Shown here in pieces: positions 1 to 9,268 of a stretch of 64,000 bases of DNA. This DNA is from Cohnella kolymensis (GTDB lineage: Bacteria > Bacillota > Bacilli > Paenibacillales > Paenibacillaceae). The stretch spans positions 124,001 through 188,000 of the forward strand of contig NZ_JXAL01000024.1 in NCBI RefSeq assembly GCF_000829465.1, given 5' to 3'. How positions within the stretch are numbered: position 1 is the first letter of the stretch; each line of letters begins with the position of its first letter. The translations under genes and the position numbers were made by a program. The notes beneath the pieces are model-generated. The model was not told the origin of the DNA. It saw only the letters and a program-made list of their open reading frames with translations, and did no database searches.

Positions 1-720
1 ATTAAGGGCCGTCGTTGTAATGATCGCTTTCACTTCCGGGTCGTCGTTCAGCACCTGATTCGTAGCTTGCACCACTTCTTCTCTTGTCGTACCTGAGCCT
101 ACGATTTTCGTATGTATTTCCGGATAGATTTGCAAGACTTCGAGGATCCCTTTCAGACGTGAGCGCTGAAACTCTTCCTGCCGATTGGAGGCCATAAGGA
201 CAACCTTGCCTGAGAAGCCCATATCCGACAAAAGCTGCCGCGCAAGCATCTGTCCCGCCTCGTAATGATTGGAGCCGACATAGGTTCTGCGAAGACTTTC
301 GTTCATCGGCACATCATTGGCCACCGTGATAATGGGGATCCCTTTCTCCGTCGCTTTGTACATCGCCAGATGCTTGAACTCCGCCGTATCCAAACCTTGC
401 ACGATAATTCCGTCTACCTTGGAGGTTATGGCGATTTCCATCTGCTTCAGAAAATCCTGTTCGTTCTTTCCGTAGCTGCCCCACACTTCCAAGCTCGCGC
501 CATTGCTGCGGGCCGCGGCTAACGCGCCTTCTTTCACTTTGTCCCAGAACGGCGTGTCGAGTTCACTCGTAATAAGCACAAGCCGAATGTCGGATTCCGG
601 TGTGTCGGCGGTGTGCGGTATGCTCAGATCGGTGTTCAAAACTCTAATAGAATAAGCGCTTGCAAAAACTAAAAGAATCAATACGCTGAGAGACAATAGG
701 TAAATAATCAGTTTCCGCAC
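1..720 (-). CDS. Sugar ABC transporter substrate-binding protein, RbsB-like (3' end outside window)
   Basis: The minus strand encodes at least 240 residues and runs off the window edge. It opens with a GTG at 720; an in-frame TGA lies 21 nt upstream, and GAGGGGGAG is the ribosome site. Residues 2-25 are a hydrophobic signal or membrane anchor with no lipobox cysteine. The following sequence (LVLITSELDTPFWDKVKEGA, then VDGIIVQGLD and GIPIITVANDVP) is the N-terminal lobe of the periplasmic-binding-protein type 1 fold that binds ribose, galactose or xylose. Family knowledge suggests sugar capture outside the membrane, or sugar sensing for a neighbouring two-component system. The ligand is unknown, and the true partner genes lie beyond the window. 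Confidence 0.85.
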   Translation of the reverse strand, partial: MRKLIIYLLSLSVLILLVFASAYSIRVLNTDLSIPHTADTPESDIRLVLITSELDTPFWDKVKEGALAAARSNGASLEVWGSYGKNEQDFLKQMEIAITSKVDGIIVQGLDTAEFKHLAMYKATEKGIPIITVANDVPMNESLRRTYVGSNHYEAGQMLARQLLSDMGFSGKVVLMASNRQEEFQRSRLKGILEVLQIYPEIHTKIVGSGTTREEVVQATNQVLNDDPEVKAIITTTALN

Positions 721-874
721 TGCCCTCGTATCTCCCCCTCAGTTACGCTAAATCCTTCGCTATATCTCGAGTTCATTTTACACAGTTCTGGGAAAAATGT
801 CTTTAAAAAGTGTGGGGTGTTGGGGTAAGTGGTACGCAGGATCATTTAGAGCAGCTGGGTTTCCACAGACACAC

Positions 875-1303
875 CTATGCATTCAACCGCTTATGGTTCT
901 GGTGCGCAAGCGTAACTAAAGCTACATAAAAAGGCTGAAGATTAAACTTTTTACCGAACTCGAACTTGTAAGATGCGACCCGCGGATCGGTGGACTTGTG
1001 ATAAGGAGAGGTAATGTAGTGAATCGTCAATTCACTGTCGTCGAAGCCGGTACCTCCAGTTTCCATTGTTACTTCATAGATAGAATCCAAGGAAATTGAA
1101 GCCACTCTCGTTTTCTTGCCGGTAACTCCCTGGTGGTCGATAAATATCAAGCGCTCATCTGTGACAATGAACGTATCTCGCACAAGTTTAAACCCCATGT
1201 GAATTTTTTCGTCCGGCATAAGATAGCCTTGGTACTGCTTCATGAGATCCGGGATCGAAACCTCCGAGTAATTTCCGAATAAACCGCTAAAAATGTTAGC
1301 CAT
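875..1303 (-). CDS. PH-domain protein (bacterial PH family, YokC-like)
   Basis: A 142-residue soluble protein that begins MANIFSGLFGNYSE. The start at 1303 is chosen because AAGGAGGAG sits 7 nt upstream; the frame stays open for another 39 codons, but that stretch has no ribosome site and overlaps a terminator. The body (KLVRDTFIVTDERLIFIDHQ, then KKTRVASISLDSIYEV) has the alternating strand pattern of the bacterial pleckstrin-homology family, in which a variable loop precedes a conserved LIFID strand. Members are common in Firmicutes and mostly uncharacterised. It stands alone between two sugar-transport units, and no function is claimed. Confidence 0.8.
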   Translation of the reverse strand: MANIFSGLFGNYSEVSIPDLMKQYQGYLMPDEKIHMGFKLVRDTFIVTDERLIFIDHQGVTGKKTRVASISLDSIYEVTMETGGTGFDDSELTIHYITSPYHKSTDPRVASYKFEFGKKFNLQPFYVALVTLAHQNHKRLNA

Positions 1304-1393
1304 AAAATACTCCTCCTTATAGCAATCCAATGTATTATTCCCGGATGCTGCTGCATACTCCTTCATCGGACAAACATCACAATCATCATAAAC

Positions 1394-1441
1394 AAAAAAA
1401 AGGACTTGTTCCGAAGCCATAAGACTTCTGAATAAGCCCTT
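1394..1441 (-). terminator. Rho-independent terminator of the sugar operon
   Basis: Read on the minus strand, a stem of GGGCTTATTCAGAAG pairs imperfectly with CTTCGGAACAAGTCC across an 8-nt loop and is followed by eight T. It lies just after the stop of the epimerase gene at 1447 and ends the six-gene operon. Confidence 0.8.
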
Positions 1442-1446
1442 TCACG

Positions 1447-2292
1447 TTACTCGGTCAATTTTTTCACAATGGTCTTAATATGATCGATCGACTGATGCGT
1501 ATATTCATCAAACACAGCACTCGATTCAGTGGACGCATTCTGCTGAGCACTTAAATAAGGATTCGCCACCGGAGGCATAAACTCCATCGTGATGGCCCCC
1601 TTATAACCTAGTTCTAACAATGCTTCCATTACTTCCGAGAAATTCGTTTGGCCGTACCCGGCCGCTTCCCTCGTGTTATCGGCAATATGCACGTGCGCGA
1701 GATACGGCGCAATGTTGCGAAGCGCCTCAACATGACTTCTTTCCTCTATATTCATGTGGAACAAATCCGCCATGATTCTGACGCTCGGAACATTCACCTC
1801 TTCAACCAGCTTTTTGGCATTGGCCAGTTTGTTCACCAGAAATGTTTCGAAGCGGTTCAAGGCTTCCACAGCCAATATTATACCCTTGCTCTCAGCATAC
1901 TGTCCGGCTGTTTTCAAGCTGCTTACCGCATGCTCCCAAGACTCCCGGATCGTTCGGTCCGGCCCGCTTTTGCCGACTGGCGAGGGAACCACAATCACCA
2001 GTGATGCCCCGACAGTCACCGCCATATCCACGCAATCTTTAACATACTGAATCGCTTTGCGCCGTAACGACTCATCTGAACTGGAAAGGTCCCTCTCACC
2101 GGAATAGATTCCGCAAATCGATGTGCATTCCAGTTCGTATTTATCCATTAGCTGCTGAACCGCAGTTACGTCCGTGGACCCAGGCTCCCCGCCCAGTTCG
2201 ATTCCGTCGTAACCGTATTTTTTCAAGCGTTTGAAGCTGGACTCTACATCTTCGTTTCCGAATATCCATTGGGTCACACTATACCTAAACAT
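1447..2292 (-). CDS. Sugar phosphate isomerase/epimerase, D-tagatose 3-epimerase-like TIM barrel
   Basis: 281 residues, with AAGGAGG before the ATG. The fold is the AP-endonuclease-2-like TIM barrel. The four expected metal ligands are visible: E143 (VEALNRFET), D176 (ADLFHMN), H202 (HVHIAD) and E237 (MEFMPP). The motif NRFET with FHMNIEE is typical of D-tagatose/D-psicose 3-epimerases, so ketose C3 epimerisation on a free sugar is the best guess. Hydroxypyruvate isomerase or IolE/IolI-type activities are alternatives. It is the last gene of the operon and a paralogue of the gene at 6582-7412. The two may act in sequence on one unusual sugar. Confidence 0.85.
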   Translation of the reverse strand: MFRYSVTQWIFGNEDVESSFKRLKKYGYDGIELGGEPGSTDVTAVQQLMDKYELECTSICGIYSGERDLSSSDESLRRKAIQYVKDCVDMAVTVGASLVIVVPSPVGKSGPDRTIRESWEHAVSSLKTAGQYAESKGIILAVEALNRFETFLVNKLANAKKLVEEVNVPSVRIMADLFHMNIEERSHVEALRNIAPYLAHVHIADNTREAAGYGQTNFSEVMEALLELGYKGAITMEFMPPVANPYLSAQQNASTESSAVFDEYTHQSIDHIKTIVKKLTE

Positions 2293-2311
2293 CGGTTTCC
2301 TCCTTAGCGCA

Positions 2312-3142
2312 TTATCCTTTAACTGCTCCCATTGTCAATCCTCGAACCATCTTCCTTTGTAAGATCAGGGTTATGATGGCGATCGGAATAATAATCATAG
2401 TTCCTGCTGCAGCGATTTGTCCCCACAATACACTAACCGGTGTAGCATACTCGTTAAGACCGACAGGCGCGGTTCTTACATTTGGACCGGAAAGAATATT
2501 TGCGAATAAGAATTCGTTCCAAGCAAATATAAAGGAAAGCAGTCCCGCGGATACAAGACCGGGTCCGACAATCGGCAGAATCACCCTGAAAAACGCACTG
2601 AAACGATTGTTCCCATCCACTAATGCGGATTCTTCAATCTCACCGGGCACGTCTTTAAAGAAGCCATATAAAAGCCAAGTCGTTAGAGGCAAATTCATAA
2701 ACGTGTACATCAAAATTAGTGCGGTGTAAGAATCCAAAAGCCCGAGTTTTGAAAAAAGCAGATATATAGGAAGAATGGTTACAATGGGCGGAATAATACG
2801 CAAAGTCAAAATCCAGGTCAGAACGTTTTCCGTTCCCTTCAGTCCGTATCGAGCAAAAGGATAGGCAATCCCGATCCCCAAGATGACTGCAAACACCGTA
2901 GAGACAGCTGATACAATGAAGCTGTTCATCAAGTATGTCAGAAAGCCTCGATCGAAGAGTACGGTACTGTAATTCTCCCAAGTAACTGCAAAGCTCCATT
3001 TGGGTATGGTCGAGAACGCATCCGTCTGGTTTTTCAGAGAGGTAACAAACATCCAGAAGATTGGAAAAATAAAACAGATCATAGCGACGAGAACAATGAC
3101 ATATTGAAGCGTGACGATTGATTTGTTCTTAGATGCGTTCAT
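2312..3142 (-). CDS. Carbohydrate ABC transporter permease, MalG type
   Basis: 276 residues with about six membrane helices; the first spans roughly residues 12-32. The cytoplasmic EAA loop (ESALVDGNNRFSAFFRVILP, near residues 187-206) contacts the ATPase. This is the second permease of a CUT1-type importer, as in MalFG. Its ATG overlaps the stop of the upstream permease by 4 nt (ATGA), so the pair is translationally coupled. No ATP-binding subunit is encoded in this operon. In Bacillales such importers usually share a multitask ATPase (MsmK/MsmX type) encoded elsewhere. Confidence 0.92.
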   Translation of the reverse strand: MNASKNKSIVTLQYVIVLVAMICFIFPIFWMFVTSLKNQTDAFSTIPKWSFAVTWENYSTVLFDRGFLTYLMNSFIVSAVSTVFAVILGIGIAYPFARYGLKGTENVLTWILTLRIIPPIVTILPIYLLFSKLGLLDSYTALILMYTFMNLPLTTWLLYGFFKDVPGEIEESALVDGNNRFSAFFRVILPIVGPGLVSAGLLSFIFAWNEFLFANILSGPNVRTAPVGLNEYATPVSVLWGQIAAAGTMIIIPIAIITLILQRKMVRGLTMGAVKG

Positions 3143-4023
3143 GTTCGATTCCCCACTTCAAACAAATCGATTTTCTTCAAGATGAAAGTGATCAGGCTTA
3201 CAACCAGGATCAGCATGACCACACAGATGGCAGCACCGTATCCAAAATCAAGGAACTTGATCCCCCGGTCATACACGATCCAGCTTAGCGTAGAGGTTTT
3301 CGTCAACGGTCCACCTTTGGTCATCATATAAATCGTATCGTAGATACGGAATGCATCTATCGTTCTCAGCAATAGGGCGATGTATATAATTCTGGACATC
3401 TGCGGAATGGTGATGTAACGAAATGATTGCCATGAGGATGCCCCATCGATTAAAGCAGCCTCATAAGGTTCATCCGGCAGCCCTTTTAAGCCGGCCAATA
3501 GAATAATCATCATGAAGGGAGTCCACTGCCATACATCCGTAAGGACTAAAGCCGGCAAAGCGTAGTTGAGATCCGACAGCCAAGCTGTTCTTGAAAATCC
3601 GAACATTTCGGCAAAATAATTAAGAACACCGTACTGTTCATTCATCATGAAGCGGAACATCAAGCCCACGACAGTCGGCGCCATAGCGATCGGAAGCAGA
3701 ATAATCGATTGATAAATCCGCTGCCCAACGGTTAGCCGGTTCAAGATAACCGCCAAACCGAATCCTATGACGAATTCTAGGAAAACCGTGCAAAAAACAA
3801 AAACCGCGGTAACCCATAGCGCATTCCAGAAAATTTTACTCTGAAACAATTCCTTGTAATTGTCCCAACCCACAAAGGGATTCACCGCATTAATGGGGCT
3901 GTACTCTTGAAAGCTAATCTTTAATAGAAACACGAATGGATAAATGGCAAATAACAAAAGCAGTATGATCCCCGGCGCCATAACCAGATAAGGCCCGCTC
4001 CGCTGCAATTTTAAGCTTTTCAT
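3139..4023 (-). CDS. Carbohydrate ABC transporter permease, MalF type
   Basis: 294 residues, predicted six-helix inner-membrane protein. The first helix is near residues 12-32. An EAA loop (YEAALIDGASSWQSFRYITI, around residues 186-205) marks the ATPase contact. It pairs with the following permease to form the channel of a sugar importer whose binding protein is the upstream gene at 4091-5503. Overlap of 4 nt with the downstream gene shows coupled translation. Confidence 0.92.
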   Translation of the reverse strand: MKSLKLQRSGPYLVMAPGIILLLLFAIYPFVFLLKISFQEYSPINAVNPFVGWDNYKELFQSKIFWNALWVTAVFVFCTVFLEFVIGFGLAVILNRLTVGQRIYQSIILLPIAMAPTVVGLMFRFMMNEQYGVLNYFAEMFGFSRTAWLSDLNYALPALVLTDVWQWTPFMMIILLAGLKGLPDEPYEAALIDGASSWQSFRYITIPQMSRIIYIALLLRTIDAFRIYDTIYMMTKGGPLTKTSTLSWIVYDRGIKFLDFGYGAAICVVMLILVVSLITFILKKIDLFEVGNRT

Positions 4024-4090
4024 TTGGGAACTCCCCTGATCGAAAATTGAGGGGGAGAACCCTCCCCCTCCACTTCGTTTGTAGGTTAAT

Positions 4091-5503
4091 TTATTTCAGC
4101 ATCTGGTTAACAGCGTCATCTGCTTGTTTCATAGCCTCTTCAACGGATGTTTGGTTAAATTGTAGTTGGCTCAAGTAATCGGAAACGACCGTCTCCCACT
4201 TCTCTTCTTGCGGGAAGAAAGGACGTGCTTTTGCCGTTTTCATTGCTTCCTCCAATGCTTTGTAACGACGGAATCTATCGACATCAGTGCCTTCAATTTT
4301 CATGCCTGTAAGTGCAGTATCAGTATAGGACTCGGAACGAACTGGATCTCCGCCGCCCATCTGGGCTTGGCGTACGTCGTTCTGCTTGCTCTCCAACCAG
4401 GCCATAAATTTAAAAGCTTCATCCGGTTGCTTCGTAGTTTTTGGAATTGCGATCGACCATCCGGCAAGATGCGGAATGGATTCTTTCATCGCAGGTACTT
4501 GAACAAAGTCCCACTTGCCGACTGTTTTGGATGTTTTCGGATCGTCTACTTCAAATGCGGACCAGGACCAGTGAAGAGCCATAGCCAATTTGCCTTGGGC
4601 TGCATCAGATGCAACCTCAGCAAATGTGTAATCGTTAATTCCCGGAGGGGTAAATTTCATCATGTCTACCCAAGATTTAGTTGCATCGATTGCCTCTGGG
4701 GTAGAAAGTGAAGATGTCATGTTGTTCCAATCGATAACATCCGCTCCGTTCGAATACATAAACGTCAACCAGGTGTGAACGTTGCCGAAGCCTTTTGTAG
4801 CTTGAGCAGCCCAGCCGTATATTTTTTGCCCGTCAACTTCTTTGCCGTTAAAGAACTCTGCCGCATCTTTGAATTGTTTCATGTTTGTAGGGGGAATCAA
4901 ATCGTATCCGTATTTCGCTTTAAAGTCCGCTTTGTTCTTGGCGTCATTGAACAAGTCCGAGCGATACCACAGCAAATGCGGATGGATCGTCTGCGGCAGT
5001 CCGTAGATGGTTCCGCCTTCGCCGAATGAACCGTTTTTACCGTTCCATTGCGTTAGCGCCAATGCCCTTGGCAGGTATTGAGAGGTATCGACATTGTATT
5101 TTTTAATGAGTTCGTCGAGCGGATAAAGAGTGTCTCTCGATGCGAATTCAGGCACCCAGTTGTAGTCTACGTTAAACAGATCATAGTTCGCTTGACCGGC
5201 GATTGAGAGAGCGAGCTTTTGATAGATGACATCGCGTCCTACCAGTTCAATGTTCACTTTAACTCCGGTTTCCTTTTCGTATTCCTTAGCCAGTTCTTGT
5301 GTCGCTTGGCCCCAAGTCGCTCCCAGGAAAACTCCGTTCAAAGTCACTTGCTCGCCGGATTTTGTGCTCTCAGCAGCCGGTGATGATGCCGAACCGCTTG
5401 CAGCCGGCGATGATGCCCCGTTCCCTGACTTGGATGAACTACATGCGCTCAATATCAGCAGACTTGCAAGTAAAACCATGACCGTAACCTGAATTCTCTT
5501 CAT
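4091..5503 (-). CDS. Extracellular sugar-binding lipoprotein of the ABC importer
   Basis: 470 residues. A lipoprotein signal peptide ends in LILSAC, so Cys21 should be lipidated and the protein anchored outside the membrane. A serine/alanine linker (residues 22-50) follows. The mature part matches family 1 solute-binding proteins (MalE-like), with TWGQATQELAKEYEKETGVK near the N-terminus and aromatic-rich stretches (YGWAAQ, MALHWSWSAF) suited to stacking on a sugar. It is the receptor for the two permeases downstream. The substrate is not readable from sequence, but the associated epimerases and dehydrogenase suggest a monosaccharide or polyol. Confidence 0.92.
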   Translation of the reverse strand: MKRIQVTVMVLLASLLILSACSSSKSGNGASSPAASGSASSPAAESTKSGEQVTLNGVFLGATWGQATQELAKEYEKETGVKVNIELVGRDVIYQKLALSIAGQANYDLFNVDYNWVPEFASRDTLYPLDELIKKYNVDTSQYLPRALALTQWNGKNGSFGEGGTIYGLPQTIHPHLLWYRSDLFNDAKNKADFKAKYGYDLIPPTNMKQFKDAAEFFNGKEVDGQKIYGWAAQATKGFGNVHTWLTFMYSNGADVIDWNNMTSSLSTPEAIDATKSWVDMMKFTPPGINDYTFAEVASDAAQGKLAMALHWSWSAFEVDDPKTSKTVGKWDFVQVPAMKESIPHLAGWSIAIPKTTKQPDEAFKFMAWLESKQNDVRQAQMGGGDPVRSESYTDTALTGMKIEGTDVDRFRRYKALEEAMKTAKARPFFPQEEKWETVVSDYLSQLQFNQTSVEEAMKQADDAVNQMLK

Positions 5504-5527
5504 TTGTAGGAATCCCCCTATAGTGGT

Positions 5528-6565
5528 TTACGATTGAGTCGAATCTACGATGATTTTGATCGTATCTTTGTTGCTAATCGCTTCATTAATTCCGTCAACG
5601 ACTTTGGGCAGCGGAATGGTCTTGGTGATGATGTCATTCGGTTTGAAGCGTTTGCTCGAGATCAGTTGGATCGCCCTTACCCAAGTGTCGTAAGTTCCGG
5701 CGTAAGAACCGACGATAGTCAATTCTTTGTTGTAGATTTCAAACGGTTTGATTTCCATAGTGGCGTTCGCAGGTGCTGCACCATACGTTACTAGGACACC
5801 GCCTCGTCGTACCATCTGGAACGCTTGCTGGTAGGTTGGAATGGCCCCGACGGCTTCGATTACGTAGTCAGCTCCTCGGCCTTCTGTCAGTTGACGAACA
5901 GCTTCCACCGGATCATGAGAGGAGGCGTCAATCACATGATCGATTCCTAGAGAACGTGCCTTTGCGATCCGTGTAGAGTTCATCTCCGAAATGATGACTG
6001 AAGCAGCCCCGTTCATCTTAGCCAACTGCGCATGAACCAAGCCCATAGGTCCGGCACCGATGATCGCCACCGTGCTTCCCATTGTGATATTGGCTCTTTG
6101 CTGCCCGCGAATGACACAAGCAAGCGGCTCAATATAGGCGGCTTCTTCCCAAGTCATGTCATCAGGCAGCTTATAAATATTAATCTCCGGAGCTTTTAGG
6201 TATTGTGCGAACGCTCCGTTCACATGAACTCCAAGTTGAACAATCTCGTTGCAGAACAGCTTCTGTCCCATTCGGCAATAGAAACATTTGCCGCAACTGA
6301 TATTGATATCTGCGGTTACTTTGTCGCCTACCTGCACGGAGGTTACCGCATTACCGATTTGAACAACCTCTCCGGAAAATTCATGCCCTTGAATCAGCGG
6401 AAAAGGCACTGGGAAATGCCCGCGGAAAATGTGTGGATCCGTGCCGCAAATTCCGCAGCGTTGCACAGCGATCAACACTTCGTTCTCCGATATTTCAGGT
6501 ACTGCTACTTCTTCCAGGCGCATATCCTCGGGTTTATGAAGGACAGCTGCCAGCATCGTTTTCAC
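5528..6565 (-). CDS. Zinc-dependent polyol/alcohol dehydrogenase (MDR family)
   Basis: 345 residues of the medium-chain dehydrogenase family. Catalytic zinc ligands are C40 (CGICGTD) and the H61-E62 pair (GHEFSG). Four cysteines C91, C94, C97 and C105 form the structural zinc site. The nucleotide-binding motif is IIGAGPMGL near residue 168. The pattern fits sorbitol/iditol, threonine or galactitol dehydrogenases that oxidise a secondary alcohol with NAD. In this operon it probably interconverts a sugar alcohol and the ketose handled by the two epimerases. It lies 16 nt downstream of the 6582 gene and 24 nt before the binding protein. Confidence 0.9.
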   Translation of the reverse strand: MKTMLAAVLHKPEDMRLEEVAVPEISENEVLIAVQRCGICGTDPHIFRGHFPVPFPLIQGHEFSGEVVQIGNAVTSVQVGDKVTADINISCGKCFYCRMGQKLFCNEIVQLGVHVNGAFAQYLKAPEINIYKLPDDMTWEEAAYIEPLACVIRGQQRANITMGSTVAIIGAGPMGLVHAQLAKMNGAASVIISEMNSTRIAKARSLGIDHVIDASSHDPVEAVRQLTEGRGADYVIEAVGAIPTYQQAFQMVRRGGVLVTYGAAPANATMEIKPFEIYNKELTIVGSYAGTYDTWVRAIQLISSKRFKPNDIITKTIPLPKVVDGINEAISNKDTIKIIVDSTQS

Positions 6566-6581
6566 TTGTTGTATACCTCCT

Positions 6582-7412
6582 TTAGTCGATGGAGTCGAAC
6601 AATTGTTTTAAATAGTCGATAGATTCCTTGGAGTACTGATCATAAAATTCTTCATGTCTGGCTCCGCCGAAAGGGTCAGCATAGGGAGGAAGTATCTCCA
6701 TAGAGATAAAGCCTTGGTATTTGATATCCACTAACGCTTGTGCGATCGGTTTAAAATCGATGTGCCCGCGACCTGGAGCCGCTCGGTTGCTGTCTGCGAA
6801 ATGCACGTAGAAAAGCTTGTCGCCAACCATGCGGTACGCCTGTGCAATATCGGCTTCTTCAATGTTCATGTGATAACTGTCGCCCATACATCCTACGTTC
6901 GGCAAATCTATTTCCGTAACAAGACTTAATGATTGCTCTAAGCGATTAATTAAGTACGTTTCATATCGATTCCATGCTTCTACACATAGGCGAATGCCAT
7001 GTTCGCCTGCATAGAGCCCTGCTTCTCGAATGCCTTCCGCAGCCCATTTCAATTCCGTCTTTAAATCGGTTTCGGGTTTAATTTTCATATTCGCTGTCGG
7101 TGTGACTGAAATGCCTGGCGCTCCAATGCTTTTAGCAAAATCAACACATTCCTTAATATAATTCACGGCATTTTGTCGAATGCTCTTGTTGCTCGACACC
7201 AAATCTCTCTCATTATTGTAAATGGCACAGATGGATGAAGCTCCGATGTTGTATTGATTCAGCGCTGCTTTTACTCTGCCGGCATCATGCTTCGCTGTAT
7301 CGCCTACAAATTCAACTCCGTCATAACCGTAACCCGCTAGCCTTTTGATACCTATTTCAATATCTTCGTCGCCGTAAACCAACGTGTTATATGCATATTT
7401 CATTTTTGCCAC
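6582..7412 (-). CDS. Sugar phosphate isomerase/epimerase (second TIM-barrel paralogue)
   Basis: About 276 residues. Start is a GTG at 7412 with AAAGGGGA at good spacing; an ATG three codons later (7403, MKYAYNT) is equally acceptable. The open frame extends 50 codons further upstream, but that part has no family resemblance and covers the promoter. Metal ligands lie in VEAWNRYET, MGDSYHMN, YVHFAD and MEILPP, as in the paralogue at 1447-2292, and the NR[FY]ET signature is shared. It is the first gene of the six-gene operon. Two such epimerases in one operon suggest successive steps, or separate epimerase and isomerase roles. Confidence 0.82.
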   Translation of the reverse strand: MAKMKYAYNTLVYGDEDIEIGIKRLAGYGYDGVEFVGDTAKHDAGRVKAALNQYNIGASSICAIYNNERDLVSSNKSIRQNAVNYIKECVDFAKSIGAPGISVTPTANMKIKPETDLKTELKWAAEGIREAGLYAGEHGIRLCVEAWNRYETYLINRLEQSLSLVTEIDLPNVGCMGDSYHMNIEEADIAQAYRMVGDKLFYVHFADSNRAAPGRGHIDFKPIAQALVDIKYQGFISMEILPPYADPFGGARHEEFYDQYSKESIDYLKQLFDSID

Positions 7413-7459
7413 AGTGGCTTCCCCTTTCTTGAGTAAATGACTGTTCCTATTCACCTTCA

Positions 7460-7488
7460 ATTCTACAGTTCGGGGAATGCACATTGAA
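7460..7488 (-). promoter_or_regulatory. Candidate promoter of the six-gene sugar operon
   Basis: On the minus strand, TTCAAT (7488-7483) lies 17 bp before TAGAAT (7465-7460). The -10 box is good and the -35 poor. A weak -35 is expected for a promoter that needs an activator, and the AraC-type response regulator is encoded directly upstream. This is inference from sequence only. Confidence 0.4.
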
Positions 7489-7532
7489 CAGGGGCAATTT
7501 AATGTTTCACCGTGGATTTTTAAGTTAACTAT

Positions 7533-7560
7533 AAAAAGACCCCCGTTACTACAGGGGTCT
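7533..7560 (-). terminator. Terminator after the sensor kinase gene
   Basis: Minus-strand hairpin AGACCCC / GGGGTCT followed by TTTTTATAG, 14 nt beyond the stop of the histidine kinase gene. It separates the regulatory genes from the sugar operon. Confidence 0.85.
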
Positions 7561-7573
7561 GAGTGATGCACAA

Positions 7574-9268
7574 CTATACTTCAGAAATGATAGGATGCCG
7601 AAGTTGTACTCTAAATCCCTGCCCGGGATTACTCTGGATATGTATTCCGTAGTCATTGCCAAAATGGAGCTTCAGCCGTTTGTTTACATTGCTTAGGCCG
7701 ATTCCGTGCTGCCGTTCACTTTCACCGTCATTGTACACTTCCAATTCGATCGGTTCAGATGAACCGGGTCCGTTGTCTTCAATAATGAAGATGATATCCA
7801 GATCACTGCGCTTCACGGTTAGCCGAATTTTCCCTTTGCCCTCCGGAAGCTTGTTGATACCGTGCTTAACCGCATTCTCCATAATCGGCTGCAGAATCAG
7901 CTTAATCACTTTAAGCTTGATCGTCTCGGGATCGACTTGAAAATACATCTGAAATGCCCGGTTGCTCCTTAGCAGCTCAATCTCCAGGTAATTACGTGCG
8001 TGCTCAATTTCCCTCTCAACTGTGGTCCATTCTTTGTCATTATTGAGACTGAAACGCAGTAGATTGGCCAACTTGGTAACCATAGACGCGATATTATTCT
8101 GGTTGGCAGACTCAGCGCGCCACTTAATCGCGTCCAATGTATTATAGAAAAAATGCGGGTTGATTTGATGATTAAGCGTTTCAAGCTCATGGCGGCGTTT
8201 GTCCGCTTCCATTTCTTTAGTGCGCTCAAGCATATCGGACATCCCCGAAATCATTTGATTATATCCCCGAACCAGTTGTCCGATCTCATCCGTACGACTG
8301 TCGTTATACCCGAAATGACCTAGTGCTCCGGTTCGTACTTTTACCATGTGTGTAACCAATCTTTTGATTGGTAAAGTAAGGCTCCTTACAATTAGGCTTA
8401 GAAATAAACTGATAAAAAGCAAACTTCCTATTACAATCCAGACGGTAAAATTTTGAATCTGATCAATGTTACCTGTTAAATCCTTGGTCGGAACTGCTGC
8501 GATAAGCTTCCAACCCTGCTCATTCAGCTTCATGTCAGCTGTACTCCAACCACCAGTCGTCGAGTACTTCTGATTATATAGATTTGCATTAGGATGGGAG
8601 ATGATCTTATCTTCGCTGTCTACCATCATCATCTGATAATTATGAAACGACGACGGTAAAACAAACTCTTCCCTTAAAGTGTCATCCGGTATCTGGTATG
8701 CAATAACACCGATCGGCTCGTAGTAATAAGAGGACCGCACCGCCCTAATATAGATAAAAACGGGTTTCTTCGTGTTCTCGTCCCATACATGGAACCATAC
8801 GCCTTTTCCTTGCTGCTGAAAGGCAAGTTCGAACAATTTGGGCCTTAATTCGATTTTATTCGTGTTAATAAGCTTCATATAATTGGGATAATTCCGCATA
8901 TCTTTAGGGATTACATACAACTCGTAAGGACCCTGACGCTGAATAATGATTTCAATCATACGGTTAATGAAGCTTACTTCCTCCGAATAAGTCTTGGGCG
9001 GTTTTTTAGTAAGTACCTTCTGCAATTCAAGAGAGGCCATCATGTTTTGCGACTGTTTTTCTACATTGACAAAAAAATTGTTGATCTGTTGAGCATTTAA
9101 CCGCACATTGTCCTCTAGAAATTGTGAGCTGACGGACTCGAGTTGTTCCTTGGATTTGCCGTATGATAAGTAACCCAAAAGTGCGACAGGTAAAAATATG
9201 GAAATTGCCATAAGAACAAACATTTTGTTGAACAACCGATTATGATTGGAAAATAATTTGATTCTCAT
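7574..9268 (-). CDS. Sensor histidine kinase, YesM-like
   Basis: 564 residues. Membrane helices near 15-36 and 274-296 enclose an extracellular sensor region of about 240 residues. A HAMP linker follows (about 298-352). The His_kinase-type phosphoacceptor is H372 in NHQINPHFFYN, and the HATPase domain carries the N-box PIMENAVKHG and the G-box EDNGPG. This architecture is the YesM family, which senses extracellular sugars or binding proteins in Bacillales. It overlaps the response-regulator gene by 4 nt (ATGA). Its position beside the sugar operon implies that it detects that sugar. Confidence 0.93.
   Translation of the reverse strand: MRIKLFSNHNRLFNKMFVLMAISIFLPVALLGYLSYGKSKEQLESVSSQFLEDNVRLNAQQINNFFVNVEKQSQNMMASLELQKVLTKKPPKTYSEEVSFINRMIEIIIQRQGPYELYVIPKDMRNYPNYMKLINTNKIELRPKLFELAFQQQGKGVWFHVWDENTKKPVFIYIRAVRSSYYYEPIGVIAYQIPDDTLREEFVLPSSFHNYQMMMVDSEDKIISHPNANLYNQKYSTTGGWSTADMKLNEQGWKLIAAVPTKDLTGNIDQIQNFTVWIVIGSLLFISLFLSLIVRSLTLPIKRLVTHMVKVRTGALGHFGYNDSRTDEIGQLVRGYNQMISGMSDMLERTKEMEADKRRHELETLNHQINPHFFYNTLDAIKWRAESANQNNIASMVTKLANLLRFSLNNDKEWTTVEREIEHARNYLEIELLRSNRAFQMYFQVDPETIKLKVIKLILQPIMENAVKHGINKLPEGKGKIRLTVKRSDLDIIFIIEDNGPGSSEPIELEVYNDGESERQHGIGLSNVNKRLKLHFGNDYGIHIQSNPGQGFRVQLRHPIISEV

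Noticed and set aside
1304..1420. Extension of the PH-domain protein by 39 codons
   Set aside because: No ribosome site, contains the operon terminator, and AAGGAGG fits the internal ATG.
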